From NCBI GenBank assembly GCA_910584055.1, contig CAJTZS010000053.1, positions 1-23,248 on the forward strand: a stretch of 23,248 nt of DNA, read 5' to 3'. Origin of the DNA: an uncultured Muribaculaceae bacterium (lineage in GTDB: Bacteria > Bacteroidota > Bacteroidia > Bacteroidales > Muribaculaceae). Positions 6,716 through 14,543 of the stretch are shown here, piece after piece. The position numbers and the translations under genes were made by a program. Every line of letters starts with the position of its first letter. Within the stretch, counting starts at the first letter, position 1. The notes beneath the pieces are model-generated. The model did not search any database. It was not told where the DNA came from and saw nothing but the letters and a program-made list of their open reading frames with translations.

Positions 6716-6735
6716 TTCAGGACTTCCGTCCTGAA
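6716..6735. repeat. hairpin between Wza-like and Wzc-like genes
   Basis: TTCAGGAC-TTCC-GTCCTGAA is a perfect 8-bp stem with a TTCC loop. Its 18-nt core keeps the outer TCAG/CTGA of the 1594-1611 hairpin with compensating inner changes. There is no T tract, so it probably does not terminate; it may tune the relative expression of the two genes. Confidence 0.65.
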
Positions 6736-6748
6736 CACACAACAATCA

Positions 6749-9169
6749 ATGACAACAACAAGCAACAAACGGGGGAGCGCCGACAAGGGGCTCAATATCC
6801 TCGATCTTCTGAAATTCCTTCTAAGCCGGTGGCCATGGTATCTGCTTTCGCTCGCCATCTGCTGCTCGCTGGCGTGGTATAAGAGCGCCACGGATCCGTT
6901 GGTGTATTATTCATCGGCGAAGGTCATAATCAAAGACCCGTCGAACAAATCGTCCGCCGCCGGTCTCGACCGCTATTCCAACGCCATCAACAAGGTGAAT
7001 GTGGCCAACGAGATCCTCCAGTTCCGCTCCAAGCGGCTGATGCAGGAGGTTGTGGCGCGTCTTAACGCCGATGTCTCCTATACAACGCGCCGCGGACTCC
7101 GCGATGTAAACATCTATGGCGAAACGCCCTTCACCGTCACGTTCCTCGATATGAAGCCGCAAGGCTCTGCCGGCCTTGTGCTGACTCCGGTTTCGCAGAA
7201 AGAGGTGACCGTAAGGGTTGTCAGGGATGGCAAACCGGGAAATGAGATTAAGGTGGAGACGGGGAAAGTATATAGGGCCGGTGCGCTCCGCTTCATGGTA
7301 AGCGGCACCGGAAACTATTCACCTAAATGGGCAGGTTGCGACATCAATGTGATGAAGCGCCCGATCAGCGGGGTGGTGGCCGGCTGGCTCGCGAACCTCG
7401 GTATCCGTCAGGAAGACGATGAGGCCACGATCCTCAACCTCGCCGTGAAGTCACCCAATTCCCAGCTCGGGGCCGATATAATCACCACCCTCATCAACAT
7501 CTACAACGAGGAATCCATCAACGATAAGAACCGCGTGGCGGTCAACACCGCCGACTTTATCAACGAGCGGTTGAAGATTATCGAGAAAGAGCTCGGCGGC
7601 GTGGAGGATGACATCCAGGCATATAAGGTGCGCAACAAGATAGTGGACATAGGCAGCACCGCCGGCCGCTATCAGTCGGAGTCGCAGAGCTATAACGCCG
7701 ACGCGCTGCAGTATGAAACGCAGCTGCGTATCGCCATGTATATCAAGGAATACCTGACCGACCCGGCGCGCAAGTTCGACCTTATACCCACGAACCTCGG
7801 TATCAACGACTCTTCGATAGACTCGCAGATCTCGCAATTCAACGCGATGAAGCTGCAGCGCGACAAGCTTGCCGACGAGTCATCGGTCAACAACCCCGTT
7901 GTGGAAGAGCTCAACAACACCCTGCAGGTGTTGCGTCTCAACATCGTCCGCGCCCTCGACAACGTAATCCTCTCCATCAACGTGAAGCGGCGCGACGCCA
8001 AAGGGTACGAGATGGCGGCGGAGAGCCGCGTGGCTTCGATTCCCCGCATGGAACGCGAGATGCTCTCCATCGAGCGCCAGCAGAAAATCAAGGAATCGCT
8101 TTATCTCTTCCTCCTCAACCGCCGCGAAGAGAACGCCCTGACCCAGGCGATGGCTGACAACAATGCCCGCATCATCGACGATCCGCAGGAATCGGGCGTC
8201 CTTATATCTCCCGATAAGAAGAAGATTATGCTTCTTGGAGTGGCGGGCGGTCTTTTCATTCCTACGGTGGTGTTCCTGCTGATGCTCTTCTTCGACACGA
8301 AGGTTCGCGGTCGTCGCGACGTGCGCGATGCTGTGTCGGTGCCGTTCCTCGGCGAGTTGCCCCTCGACCGCGATATAGATGAGCAGTTGAAGAAGGGTGT
8401 CAAGCTGTCGGAGATTACTGCCGACCGCAATTCCCCCACGGGAGAGGCGATGCGCGTGCTCCGTACAAATATAGACTTCATGACCCGCCGCGACGGCAAG
8501 AAATCGCAGGTGATCATGCTCACCTCCTTCAACGAAGGGGCGGGCAAGACCTTCACCGCGCTTCATCTCGCCCACGTATTGATGGGCGCAGGAAAGCAGG
8601 TTGCTGTGGTCGATCTCGACATACGCAAGGCCACGCTGACGAAACGCTTCGGCGTAAGCCGTAGCCACGTCGGAGTCACCGAATACCTTTCGGATCCTCA
8701 GGTGTTGATTTCGGATATCATTGTTCCGGGCGACCAGGGACCGGATCTCGTGCCTGCCGGCACGGTCCCCCCGAATCCCGTGGAGCTGTTGATGGACAAC
8801 CGTCTCGACGGTCTCATCAACTATCTCCGCAAGATCTATGACTTCGTGATTCTCGACAGCGTGCCTGTCGGCATCATGGCAGACGCGACGGTGGTGAGCC
8901 GCGTTGCGGACCTTACCGCCTTCGTGGTGCGTGCCGGCAAGCTCGACAAGCGGCAGCTCCCCGAGCTTGAGACGCTATATGAAGAAGGGAAGCTCGGCAA
9001 CATGGGCATCGTGCTCAACGGGGTCCGCGGAGGTTCAGCCTACGGCTATGGCTACGGTTACGGCTATGGGTATGGTTACGGATATGGCTATGGATACGGC
9101 TACGGACACTACGGCTACGGCGGCAAGAGGCGGCATCGCCCCAAGTGGAAACGTCTTTTTGGAAAATGA
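6749..9169 (+). CDS. Wzc-type polysaccharide co-polymerase / BY-kinase
   Basis: This is an 806-aa inner-membrane protein that would control chain length and export with the Wza-like partner. It has an N-terminal Wzz module with a first transmembrane helix near residues 27-44, a long periplasmic coiled-coil region, and a second helix near 493-516. The cytoplasmic bacterial tyrosine kinase domain has Walker A SFNEGAGKT (about 592-600), Walker A' VVDLDIRK (about 620) and Walker B VILDSVPV (about 700). The tyrosine cluster is unusual: 11 consecutive Tyr-Gly pairs, a His and two more pairs (about 765-791), ending in a basic tail KRRHRPKWKRLFGK. Such clusters are autophosphorylated in trans in this family. 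Fusion of membrane and kinase parts follows the proteobacterial Wzc layout. Confidence 0.93.
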   Translation: MTTTSNKRGSADKGLNILDLLKFLLSRWPWYLLSLAICCSLAWYKSATDPLVYYSSAKVIIKDPSNKSSAAGLDRYSNAINKVNVANEILQFRSKRLMQEVVARLNADVSYTTRRGLRDVNIYGETPFTVTFLDMKPQGSAGLVLTPVSQKEVTVRVVRDGKPGNEIKVETGKVYRAGALRFMVSGTGNYSPKWAGCDINVMKRPISGVVAGWLANLGIRQEDDEATILNLAVKSPNSQLGADIITTLINIYNEESINDKNRVAVNTADFINERLKIIEKELGGVEDDIQAYKVRNKIVDIGSTAGRYQSESQSYNADALQYETQLRIAMYIKEYLTDPARKFDLIPTNLGINDSSIDSQISQFNAMKLQRDKLADESSVNNPVVEELNNTLQVLRLNIVRALDNVILSINVKRRDAKGYEMAAESRVASIPRMEREMLSIERQQKIKESLYLFLLNRREENALTQAMADNNARIIDDPQESGVLISPDKKKIMLLGVAGGLFIPTVVFLLMLFFDTKVRGRRDVRDAVSVPFLGELPLDRDIDEQLKKGVKLSEITADRNSPTGEAMRVLRTNIDFMTRRDGKKSQVIMLTSFNEGAGKTFTALHLAHVLMGAGKQVAVVDLDIRKATLTKRFGVSRSHVGVTEYLSDPQVLISDIIVPGDQGPDLVPAGTVPPNPVELLMDNRLDGLINYLRKIYDFVILDSVPVGIMADATVVSRVADLTAFVVRAGKLDKRQLPELETLYEEGKLGNMGIVLNGVRGGSAYGYGYGYGYGYGYGYGYGYGYGHYGYGGKRRHRPKWKRLFGK
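9041..9121 (+). repeat. Gly-Tyr codon repeat in the Wzc-like tail
   Basis: Thirteen Tyr-Gly codon pairs, interrupted once by His (CAC at 9107-9109). Both tyrosine codons and all four glycine codons appear in irregular order. The repeat is therefore conserved at protein level and broken up at DNA level, unlike the perfect heptamer array at 3901. Confidence 0.9.
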
Positions 9170-9199
9170 AACATAGGGAATAAATCAAAATAATAACAT

Positions 9200-9217
9200 A
9201 ATTGTATATTTGGAAAT
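9200..9217 (+). repeat. 18-nt repeat, copy 1 (TATATTTG-containing)
   Basis: AATTGTATATTTGGAAAT occurs exactly here and at 12219-12236. It contains TATATTTG, which fits the -7 promoter consensus, but here it overlaps the ATG at 9216 and has no well-spaced -33 element. A promoter role at this copy is doubtful. Confidence 0.5.
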
Positions 9218-9422
9218 GGAAACAAAAAAGAAAGATTACGAGGCTCCCGACATCTCCCTGAAACGGGTGGAGATAGAGAGCCAGATCTGCACAGGGTCCG
9301 ATCAAAAAGGAGAGGATGTAAAATTTGGAGGTGCAGAAAATAGTGTTTCTGTGCAGTCTCAAGGAATCGAGAACGCGACTAACAATGACTTTTCAGGTAT
9401 TACCTGGGGAGAAGTCAATTAA
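9216..9422 (+). CDS. 68-aa peptide with YxxPxI motif; possible modified-peptide precursor
   Basis: This is a small acidic protein without signal peptide or membrane segment. ATG 9216 gives METKKKDYEAPDISLKRV at the N-terminus; an in-frame TTG at 9210 would add two residues. The motif Tyr8-x-x-Pro11-x-Ile13 resembles the YxxPxL leader motif bound by PqqD-fold B1 proteins in lasso peptide systems. Short proteins starting KKxYxxP are also widespread and uncharacterised in Bacteroidales, often near fimbrillin genes, so the match alone is weak. One Cys (Cys25) occurs in SQICTGS, and the C-terminus is rich in Asn, Ser and Gly (ends GITWGEVN). It lies 46 nt after the Wzc-like gene, at the left edge of the AT-rich stretch. 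A precursor role is inferred from neighbours. Confidence 0.7.
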   Translation: METKKKDYEAPDISLKRVEIESQICTGSDQKGEDVKFGGAENSVSVQSQGIENATNNDFSGITWGEVN

Positions 9423-9454
9423 AGTAAGAACTAACATTCAAAACTGCAATGACA

Positions 9455-11140
9455 ATGAAAAAATGTATTTTAGGATTGTTGGTTCTGATACCGATTCTGA
9501 CTTCATGTAAAGATGACATGCCGTTCGACTCCGGTCCTATACTTGAATCAGGCGATGGTGTGGTATTCAATCTTGTAACTGAGCCTACAACCCGTACAAT
9601 GTATGAAGATGACTGGGATAAAGAGGATACACAGGAACTGTATTGGGGTAATTATCTCGCTGATCAAGGAGAAAATGTCAAGATTTTCTGTAAAAATGCA
9701 GAGGCAGGCAGCAATGTCGCAACATATGCCATCACCCCTCAGTCTGGAACCAATTCACCCTATGCTCAGAGAATTGCAGCTGCAGGCACAGCAACAGTAA
9801 AATGGGGTGAACCTTATAATGCGCACCAATTCTATGCGTTCTATCCTGCCGACAAAGCAGGCAACGAATTGTTGAATGGTTCGGACAATACTATCCGCGC
9901 AACCATTGATCAGGGACAGGATCCAGTAGGATTCCGTGTGGTCTGCAAAACTGATGGGAAATATTCTAATCTTGCAGAAGAGACGAAATATTATAACGAC
10001 AATCTGGCAAACGAAGCCAATTGGAAAAGCGTCGATTATCAGACGGTGATATATGGTAAACCTGACATGGCGGCAGCGGTGATGGTGGCTCATACTGAGG
10101 TGCGTCCGTCAAGTGAAGAAGGTTCCACTTGGGGGCAGGAAGTGCCTTTAAATTTTAGGGTTCTGGCAGATGTGCTTGATTTCACGGTTAATGGCCCTGT
10201 AACTCCTAATTCATTGGGAGGAAATATAGGGGATACAAATGCAGAAAGGAACTTCATACGTGTCCAGAGCATTTCAGTGACCCATAACAGTGGCAAACCT
10301 ATTGTAGGAAGTTTTACTTTGAATATGGAGACTGGGTTGGCAACTGATATTTCAGATGGTGTTCCAACTATTCAGATGCGAACCGGTGAGGTTATTGACG
10401 GTATACGTTATAATCCGGCTCTCTATGTAAGAAAAGAGAGTTCAACGCCTCCACCTGCTGGAGAGACAGATAATTTGCGAGTCCGTTGTTTCCTTATCCC
10501 CGGTTCTGTCAGCGACCTTTCCGAATTGACAGTACATGTGCAGACTGATTGCGGAGAGTTTGACCAACCTCTCCGCCCGGATGCACTCGGTGGTAACGGC
10601 CGCATTCACCGCGTGAAACTTGGGTATTTCCGCATCCGAGGCACAGAGTTTGATTATTCGGCTTGGATGGGACAACTTGATCCTAATATCTATATATCAG
10701 AGTTGTCTATACCGGGTACATGGCATTCGACTGTAGAGGCATATCAAGGAGTGGGCAACAATAACCTTGTGACTCAGTATCAGCATGGCGTTCGTGCGTT
10801 TGAGCTGCATTCATATGGCTCGTATGAACTGAATGACAACGTAACGCCAGCGCTAACGGGAAACTATACATATACTTGTGATGAGGATGACTATGTTTTA
10901 ACTGAAACTTCCAATACTTCAAGGACACTGACACTCACCTCTGTTAAGAGGTCGGGAAGCTTTACACCTTCGGCAACTGACCAGACTGTTATGCTTATGA
11001 ATTGGGATACAGGAAAGGAGGTGCAGTTACAGGCATTGCACGATGTTATGAATGCCAATGCCTTCTGTGTGGTGGAGATTGGATATGACTCCGACAAAAA
11101 AAAGCGGAGGAAAAATTCAGAGTGGCACGGCGACATATGA
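9455..11140 (+). CDS. fimbrillin-like lipoprotein fused to PI-PLC-like domain, 5' part (frameshifted)
   Basis: This is a 561-aa reading from ATG 9455 (an ATG two codons earlier is possible). The signal peptide ends in LIPILTSC with Cys18 as the lipid site, so the mature protein should be surface- or periplasm-anchored. Residues ~20-390 resemble fimbrillin-type adhesins (start VVFNLVTEPTTRTMYEDD; YAFYPADKAGNE; QMRTGEVIDGIRYNPALYV). From about residue 405, ISELSIPGTWHST and QYQHGVRAFELHSYGSYEL resemble the start of a PI-PLC X domain. The frame runs out shortly after the A8 run at 11096-11103 with an aberrant tail (KKKRRKNSEWHGDI). Removing one A joins it smoothly to the next entry as KKSGGKIQSG. 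Sequencing error, phase variation or decay are all possible. Composition is AT-richer than the EPS genes. Confidence 0.75.
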   Translation: MKKCILGLLVLIPILTSCKDDMPFDSGPILESGDGVVFNLVTEPTTRTMYEDDWDKEDTQELYWGNYLADQGENVKIFCKNAEAGSNVATYAITPQSGTNSPYAQRIAAAGTATVKWGEPYNAHQFYAFYPADKAGNELLNGSDNTIRATIDQGQDPVGFRVVCKTDGKYSNLAEETKYYNDNLANEANWKSVDYQTVIYGKPDMAAAVMVAHTEVRPSSEEGSTWGQEVPLNFRVLADVLDFTVNGPVTPNSLGGNIGDTNAERNFIRVQSISVTHNSGKPIVGSFTLNMETGLATDISDGVPTIQMRTGEVIDGIRYNPALYVRKESSTPPPAGETDNLRVRCFLIPGSVSDLSELTVHVQTDCGEFDQPLRPDALGGNGRIHRVKLGYFRIRGTEFDYSAWMGQLDPNIYISELSIPGTWHSTVEAYQGVGNNNLVTQYQHGVRAFELHSYGSYELNDNVTPALTGNYTYTCDEDDYVLTETSNTSRTLTLTSVKRSGSFTPSATDQTVMLMNWDTGKEVQLQALHDVMNANAFCVVEIGYDSDKKKRRKNSEWHGDI

Positions 11141-11999
11141 AGGGGCAATAACAGGTAATTGTACAATAACACAGACTAAATCTATTTGGCAAAGTTGGTC
11201 AAAACCAACGTCTTCAGAAATAGAAAAAGCATTGTCTCAGACGGGGGTTTCCGTAACCTGGTCGGATCCTGTTTTTTCAGATTTCAAGCGAGCATCTGAA
11301 TCAATGGATCCCCTTTTTGTGACTGCGCTCAATAATGTGGCGGAAAAATATAAGGACATTATTTATACTCAGGAAATTACTCCAAACACTACGATAAAGG
11401 ATGTAAGGAGTAAAATAATACTTAAGATCAATACAAATGAGGGGAAAGATAATGAAAAGGGATATATCACTGACTTCCCTGGTCTTTTCTCTCGATGGTA
11501 TAACTTAGACGGGAATCCAGTTCTGACTTCTTCCATGCAGTGGGGAGCGCCTATCGCTCCTACCGCTACATCGGATTTAAAACTTGTTTGGTCAACCAAG
11601 GACGTTATTGTTGCATTGTCAAACAGAGAGGCGCGACTCAAAGAAATTGGAAATATAAGCTATGAGCGATATGTGGAGGGTAATCACAATACATGGTATG
11701 AATTTTCCACTGGCGGATATCTCGGGTCGGACGGCTTGACCGCCGCAAATTGTCAGAAAGTAGCAAAAGATCTTAATCAGAAAATGATACAGGCATTGAC
11801 TGACCCGTCGCGCCCGGCATGTCCGTACGGTATGATTATGATGAATTATGCTTGTTCCAATGACTATTATGGTACGGATCTTATCCGTACCATAATTAAC
11901 AACAATGCGGCTTTCTATCTGAATCGAGCGAATCCGGAGAACGTAGCAGACAAAACCAATTCTTCGTTCACAAACAATTCCAAGAATCCCTTGAAATAG
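11052..11999 (+). CDS. PI-PLC-like domain, 3' part of the frameshifted lipoprotein
   Basis: This continues the preceding gene in the +1 frame; the true join is in the A8 run at 11096-11103, so the first ~15 codons from 11052 are an artefact of the open frame. Residues after the join (SGGKIQSGTATYEG onward) match the second half of bacterial PI-PLC-like proteins: DVRSKIILKINTNEG, WSTKDVIVALSN, then PYGMIMMNYACSNDYYGTDLIRTIINNNAAFYLNRAN, the usual C-terminal strand-helix. There is no signal peptide, and the fragment would not fold alone. Repaired, the whole protein would be about 847 aa (9455-11999). Confidence 0.7.
   Translation: MPMPSVWWRLDMTPTKKSGGKIQSGTATYEGAITGNCTITQTKSIWQSWSKPTSSEIEKALSQTGVSVTWSDPVFSDFKRASESMDPLFVTALNNVAEKYKDIIYTQEITPNTTIKDVRSKIILKINTNEGKDNEKGYITDFPGLFSRWYNLDGNPVLTSSMQWGAPIAPTATSDLKLVWSTKDVIVALSNREARLKEIGNISYERYVEGNHNTWYEFSTGGYLGSDGLTAANCQKVAKDLNQKMIQALTDPSRPACPYGMIMMNYACSNDYYGTDLIRTIINNNAAFYLNRANPENVADKTNSSFTNNSKNPLK
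11096..11103 (+). other. A8 homopolymer at frameshift
   Basis: Eight A residues follow CCGAC and precede GCGGAGG. The upstream frame and downstream frame differ by +1, so A7 (or A10) would give one continuous protein. The A-AAA-AAG word is a classic -1 slippery site, but -1 slippage gives the wrong frame. RNA-polymerase slippage to A7, a DNA-level indel or a read error would all fit. Confidence 0.8.
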
Positions 12000-12218
12000 G
12001 GTTTCTGGAAAACCGTTGAAATAAACGGTAAATTTTACCGACACGCGGGGTGAAACCCGCGTGCTGGACCAATCACCTCAACCCGGCGCGTAGCACCAAT
12101 CTCCCCATTCTCTATCCAATGGGTCGCGTCTTGGGAGCCGTTGTTGCTCGCAACGGCGGCAGGGTGTAATGGCAGGGCGTCAGGCGTTGCGGCTGCTTTT
12201 GCGTCAAAAACTCGAATT
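12000..12218. repeat. intergenic region rich in palindromes
   Basis: I found no credible gene. It has CGGTAAA/TTTACCG around a single T (12026-12040), overlapping an ACCGTT/AACGGT pair (12012-12029); a perfect 8-bp stem CACGCGGG-GTGAAA-CCCGCGTG (12042-12063); and GCCGTTG/CAACGGC with a 7-nt loop (12137-12157). No T tract follows, so termination after the lipoprotein gene is uncertain. The GC-rich palindromes look like extragenic repeat units. Confidence 0.5.
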
Positions 12219-12236
12219 AATTGTATATTTGGAAAT
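12198..12236 (+). promoter_or_regulatory. possible promoter for second fimbrillin-like gene (18-nt repeat, copy 2)
   Basis: TTTG (12198-12201), a 22-nt spacer and TATATTTG (12224-12231) fit a Bacteroidetes promoter; transcription would begin near 12238, 15 nt before the ATG at 12253. The -7 lies within the 18-nt sequence (12219-12236) shared exactly with 9200-9217. The spacer is 2 nt longer than in the other four promoter candidates here. Confidence 0.4.
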
Positions 12237-12252
12237 ACCCTAAATTTTATTT

Positions 12253-14472
12253 ATGAATAAAAATCTTATTGCGGCGGCAGTGCTGTCGCTGCCGGTTCTC
12301 GTTGCGTGCGAGAACCGTGACCCGGAAGCGATGCCTTCCGGAGAGTTAACCTTGATAACCGCTACCATCAGTGACGCAGAAACTACCACCCGCTCGGCTA
12401 TCGACCCGACGGAATATGCGGGAGGACATGTAGGCATCCTCTGGACGCCAGAGGATATCGTCGGTGTCTATTCCACCGACGATAAAAATATCCCTTTCCG
12501 CAACCAGTCGGAAACGGCTGCCGGCCGCACACAGTTTGCCGGCGAGTGTGCCTCTCCACTATATGCCTATTATCCTTGGCTTCGGGAGAACGATGGCTCT
12601 CCGAGGGAGGCGGTGAAAGGACATCTCGCTTCGGAACAGACTTACGATTCAACAACGGGCGCAATCGAAGGGGATTACAAATACGGCACACCGAGTGCTA
12701 CAGCGCAAGGTGAGTTCAATTTCAAACATATTTTCTCGCTCCTGCGTTTCAATCTCGACATCACCGGAATCGATGACCTCGCCGGTGAATCGCTGAAAAG
12801 CGTCGTTCTCGAACTCCCCGCGGGGCGTCAGCTCGCCGGTGATTTCACGTTCGATATAACCAACGGTAGCTATAATTTCATGGGAGAAACATCGAATATT
12901 GTGACAATGCGTTGGGCTGATTCTCCTCGCCTGGAGGGAAACAAGACGTATCAGGCTTATATGACATGTGCTCCCGACATGAAGGCGGAGGACAAAATAA
13001 AGGTGACTGTAAATACCGACAGGCATTCCGCATCGTTTACGGCGACTGTCGCTTATGATTTCGTTGCCAACGAGGTCTATACCTTCAATCTGAAACTCAA
13101 TGACTTCAAAGGTGGCGATTACGGTTTTGCGGTGGAGGAATTGCCCGCCGAGCCTGAGGAAGAGACCGCCAACTGCTATATGATAACCACGGCCGGAGAA
13201 CATGACTTCAAGGCTACCGTGATCGGTAACGGTGAGAAAGGTATCATACCGGGTGCCGGCTTCCATACGGAAGATCCGTATATCAATCCGCGGTCGGCAA
13301 AATTGCTTTGGGAAGACACGCAAGGCTTTGTTACCGATGTGACGCTCCGCGACGGCAGGGTGCATTACACCGCCTCCGGCAACAAGGGCAACGCCCTGAT
13401 CGCAGTCTACAGCGGTGCGGACGCTACCGGCGACATCCTCTGGAGCTGGCATATCTGGGGCGTGGGCGACACGCTGCCGGAAGACTGCACGATATCCACC
13501 AAGGGCGGTAGCTTGTTTAATGTAATGGACCGCAACCTCGGAGCGTTCCCCTCAACCGACGAACAGCGTCTCGAAACTACTCGCACTCAGGAAAATGAAG
13601 ACAATGTGCTCCGGTGTATGCTTTATCAGTGGGGTAGAAAAGACCCGATTCCAAATTCCGATAAATATTGGGTCGATGGTAATGCAGTGGATATAGCCGA
13701 CAGTTATTCGTTCCAGACCTTGGTGAGCGGCGAGGAGGCCACGATTCTTAATTCTGTGAGGAATCCGGATAAAATGATCGACCTATATAAACTGGCAGGA
13801 AAGAGCGACTGGGTTTATGTCCATAACGAAATGCTCTGGGGAGACGAAAAATTCAGCGGAAATAACGATGCAGGTTGGACTGGTGTGAAGACTATTTATG
13901 ATCCATCGCCGGTAGGTTACCGGGTTGCGAATTACTATACATTCACTGAACTTATAGTGCCTAACAGTAACACTTACCAACTTAAAGGCGTGATGTCGGT
14001 GAATTCGACACTGAATATACCTTCGCTTGCCGAATATATCAATTGTGTAATATCCACCCAATTGAACGGAACAACTGAAAGATATCTGCCGAAAGGGATA
14101 TGGATGTCAAAGATCGGTAAAGATTACACGGGAAGCAAGAACATATTCGGGCATGGAATTTATTTCAAGAGAAATGCCCGGGATGAAGAGGGTAATTTCT
14201 TCGGGCAGGTCGGTTGCCGCAGATCTTCTCCCGGTGACAGATACGACTACGGAGTCAGCTCATATCTCTGGCTGAGCTGTGGCGCGGTTCCGAATACTAT
14301 AGACTGCGGGAGTGTATACCTCGGGCAGTTTGCATGGCGTACAAGTTCTTATAACACTGGCGACAACAAGGGTTTGCCACAGGGAAGCGCCGGCGTTGTT
14401 GGCACTGTCACGACTCAGAATCCATTACAGCCGGTATATGCCTGCGCTGTGCGTTGCGTGCGGGAGAAATAA
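12253..14472 (+). CDS. fimbrillin-family lipoprotein, probable fimbrial adhesin
   Basis: This is a 739-aa predicted surface lipoprotein. The signal peptide ends in LPVLVAC, with Cys19 as the lipid site. The N-terminal ~290 residues resemble the Mfa-like/fimbrillin family (TTRSAIDPTEYAGGHVGILWTPEDIVGVYS; LYAYYPWLRENDG; FNFKHIFSLLRFNLDITGI). After an acidic linker (ELPAEPEEET), a second part begins TANCYMITTAGEHDFKATVIGNG, then LWSWHIWGVGD and MDRNLGAF, YQWGRKDPIPNSDKYW. Modules of this type occur in long fimbrillin-family and tip-like proteins. The length well above the usual ~300-450 aa of shaft subunits suggests a tip or accessory adhesin. No Mfa2/FimB-type anchor gene is nearby, and there is no homology to a known enzyme that I can see. 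Confidence 0.82.
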   Translation: MNKNLIAAAVLSLPVLVACENRDPEAMPSGELTLITATISDAETTTRSAIDPTEYAGGHVGILWTPEDIVGVYSTDDKNIPFRNQSETAAGRTQFAGECASPLYAYYPWLRENDGSPREAVKGHLASEQTYDSTTGAIEGDYKYGTPSATAQGEFNFKHIFSLLRFNLDITGIDDLAGESLKSVVLELPAGRQLAGDFTFDITNGSYNFMGETSNIVTMRWADSPRLEGNKTYQAYMTCAPDMKAEDKIKVTVNTDRHSASFTATVAYDFVANEVYTFNLKLNDFKGGDYGFAVEELPAEPEEETANCYMITTAGEHDFKATVIGNGEKGIIPGAGFHTEDPYINPRSAKLLWEDTQGFVTDVTLRDGRVHYTASGNKGNALIAVYSGADATGDILWSWHIWGVGDTLPEDCTISTKGGSLFNVMDRNLGAFPSTDEQRLETTRTQENEDNVLRCMLYQWGRKDPIPNSDKYWVDGNAVDIADSYSFQTLVSGEEATILNSVRNPDKMIDLYKLAGKSDWVYVHNEMLWGDEKFSGNNDAGWTGVKTIYDPSPVGYRVANYYTFTELIVPNSNTYQLKGVMSVNSTLNIPSLAEYINCVISTQLNGTTERYLPKGIWMSKIGKDYTGSKNIFGHGIYFKRNARDEEGNFFGQVGCRRSSPGDRYDYGVSSYLWLSCGAVPNTIDCGSVYLGQFAWRTSSYNTGDNKGLPQGSAGVVGTVTTQNPLQPVYACAVRCVREK

Positions 14473-14543
14473 CGGCATCCTTGCGACAAAACCGCGATAT
14501 AACGAAAACGATAAACATTCATCAACTTAAACTATATCTTATT

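Noticed and set aside
7880..8668. 262-codon ORF on the minus strand inside the Wzc-like gene
   Set aside because: It is antisense to a well-supported gene with normal motifs and shows no domain; long antisense frames are common at this GC content.
11096..11104. Programmed -1 ribosomal frameshift at A-AAA-AAG
   Set aside because: The two reading frames differ by +1, so -1 slippage leads to the third frame and not to the PLC-like continuation.
12649..13452. 267-codon minus-strand ORF
   Set aside because: It is antisense to the fimbrillin-like lipoprotein, with no motif or promoter.
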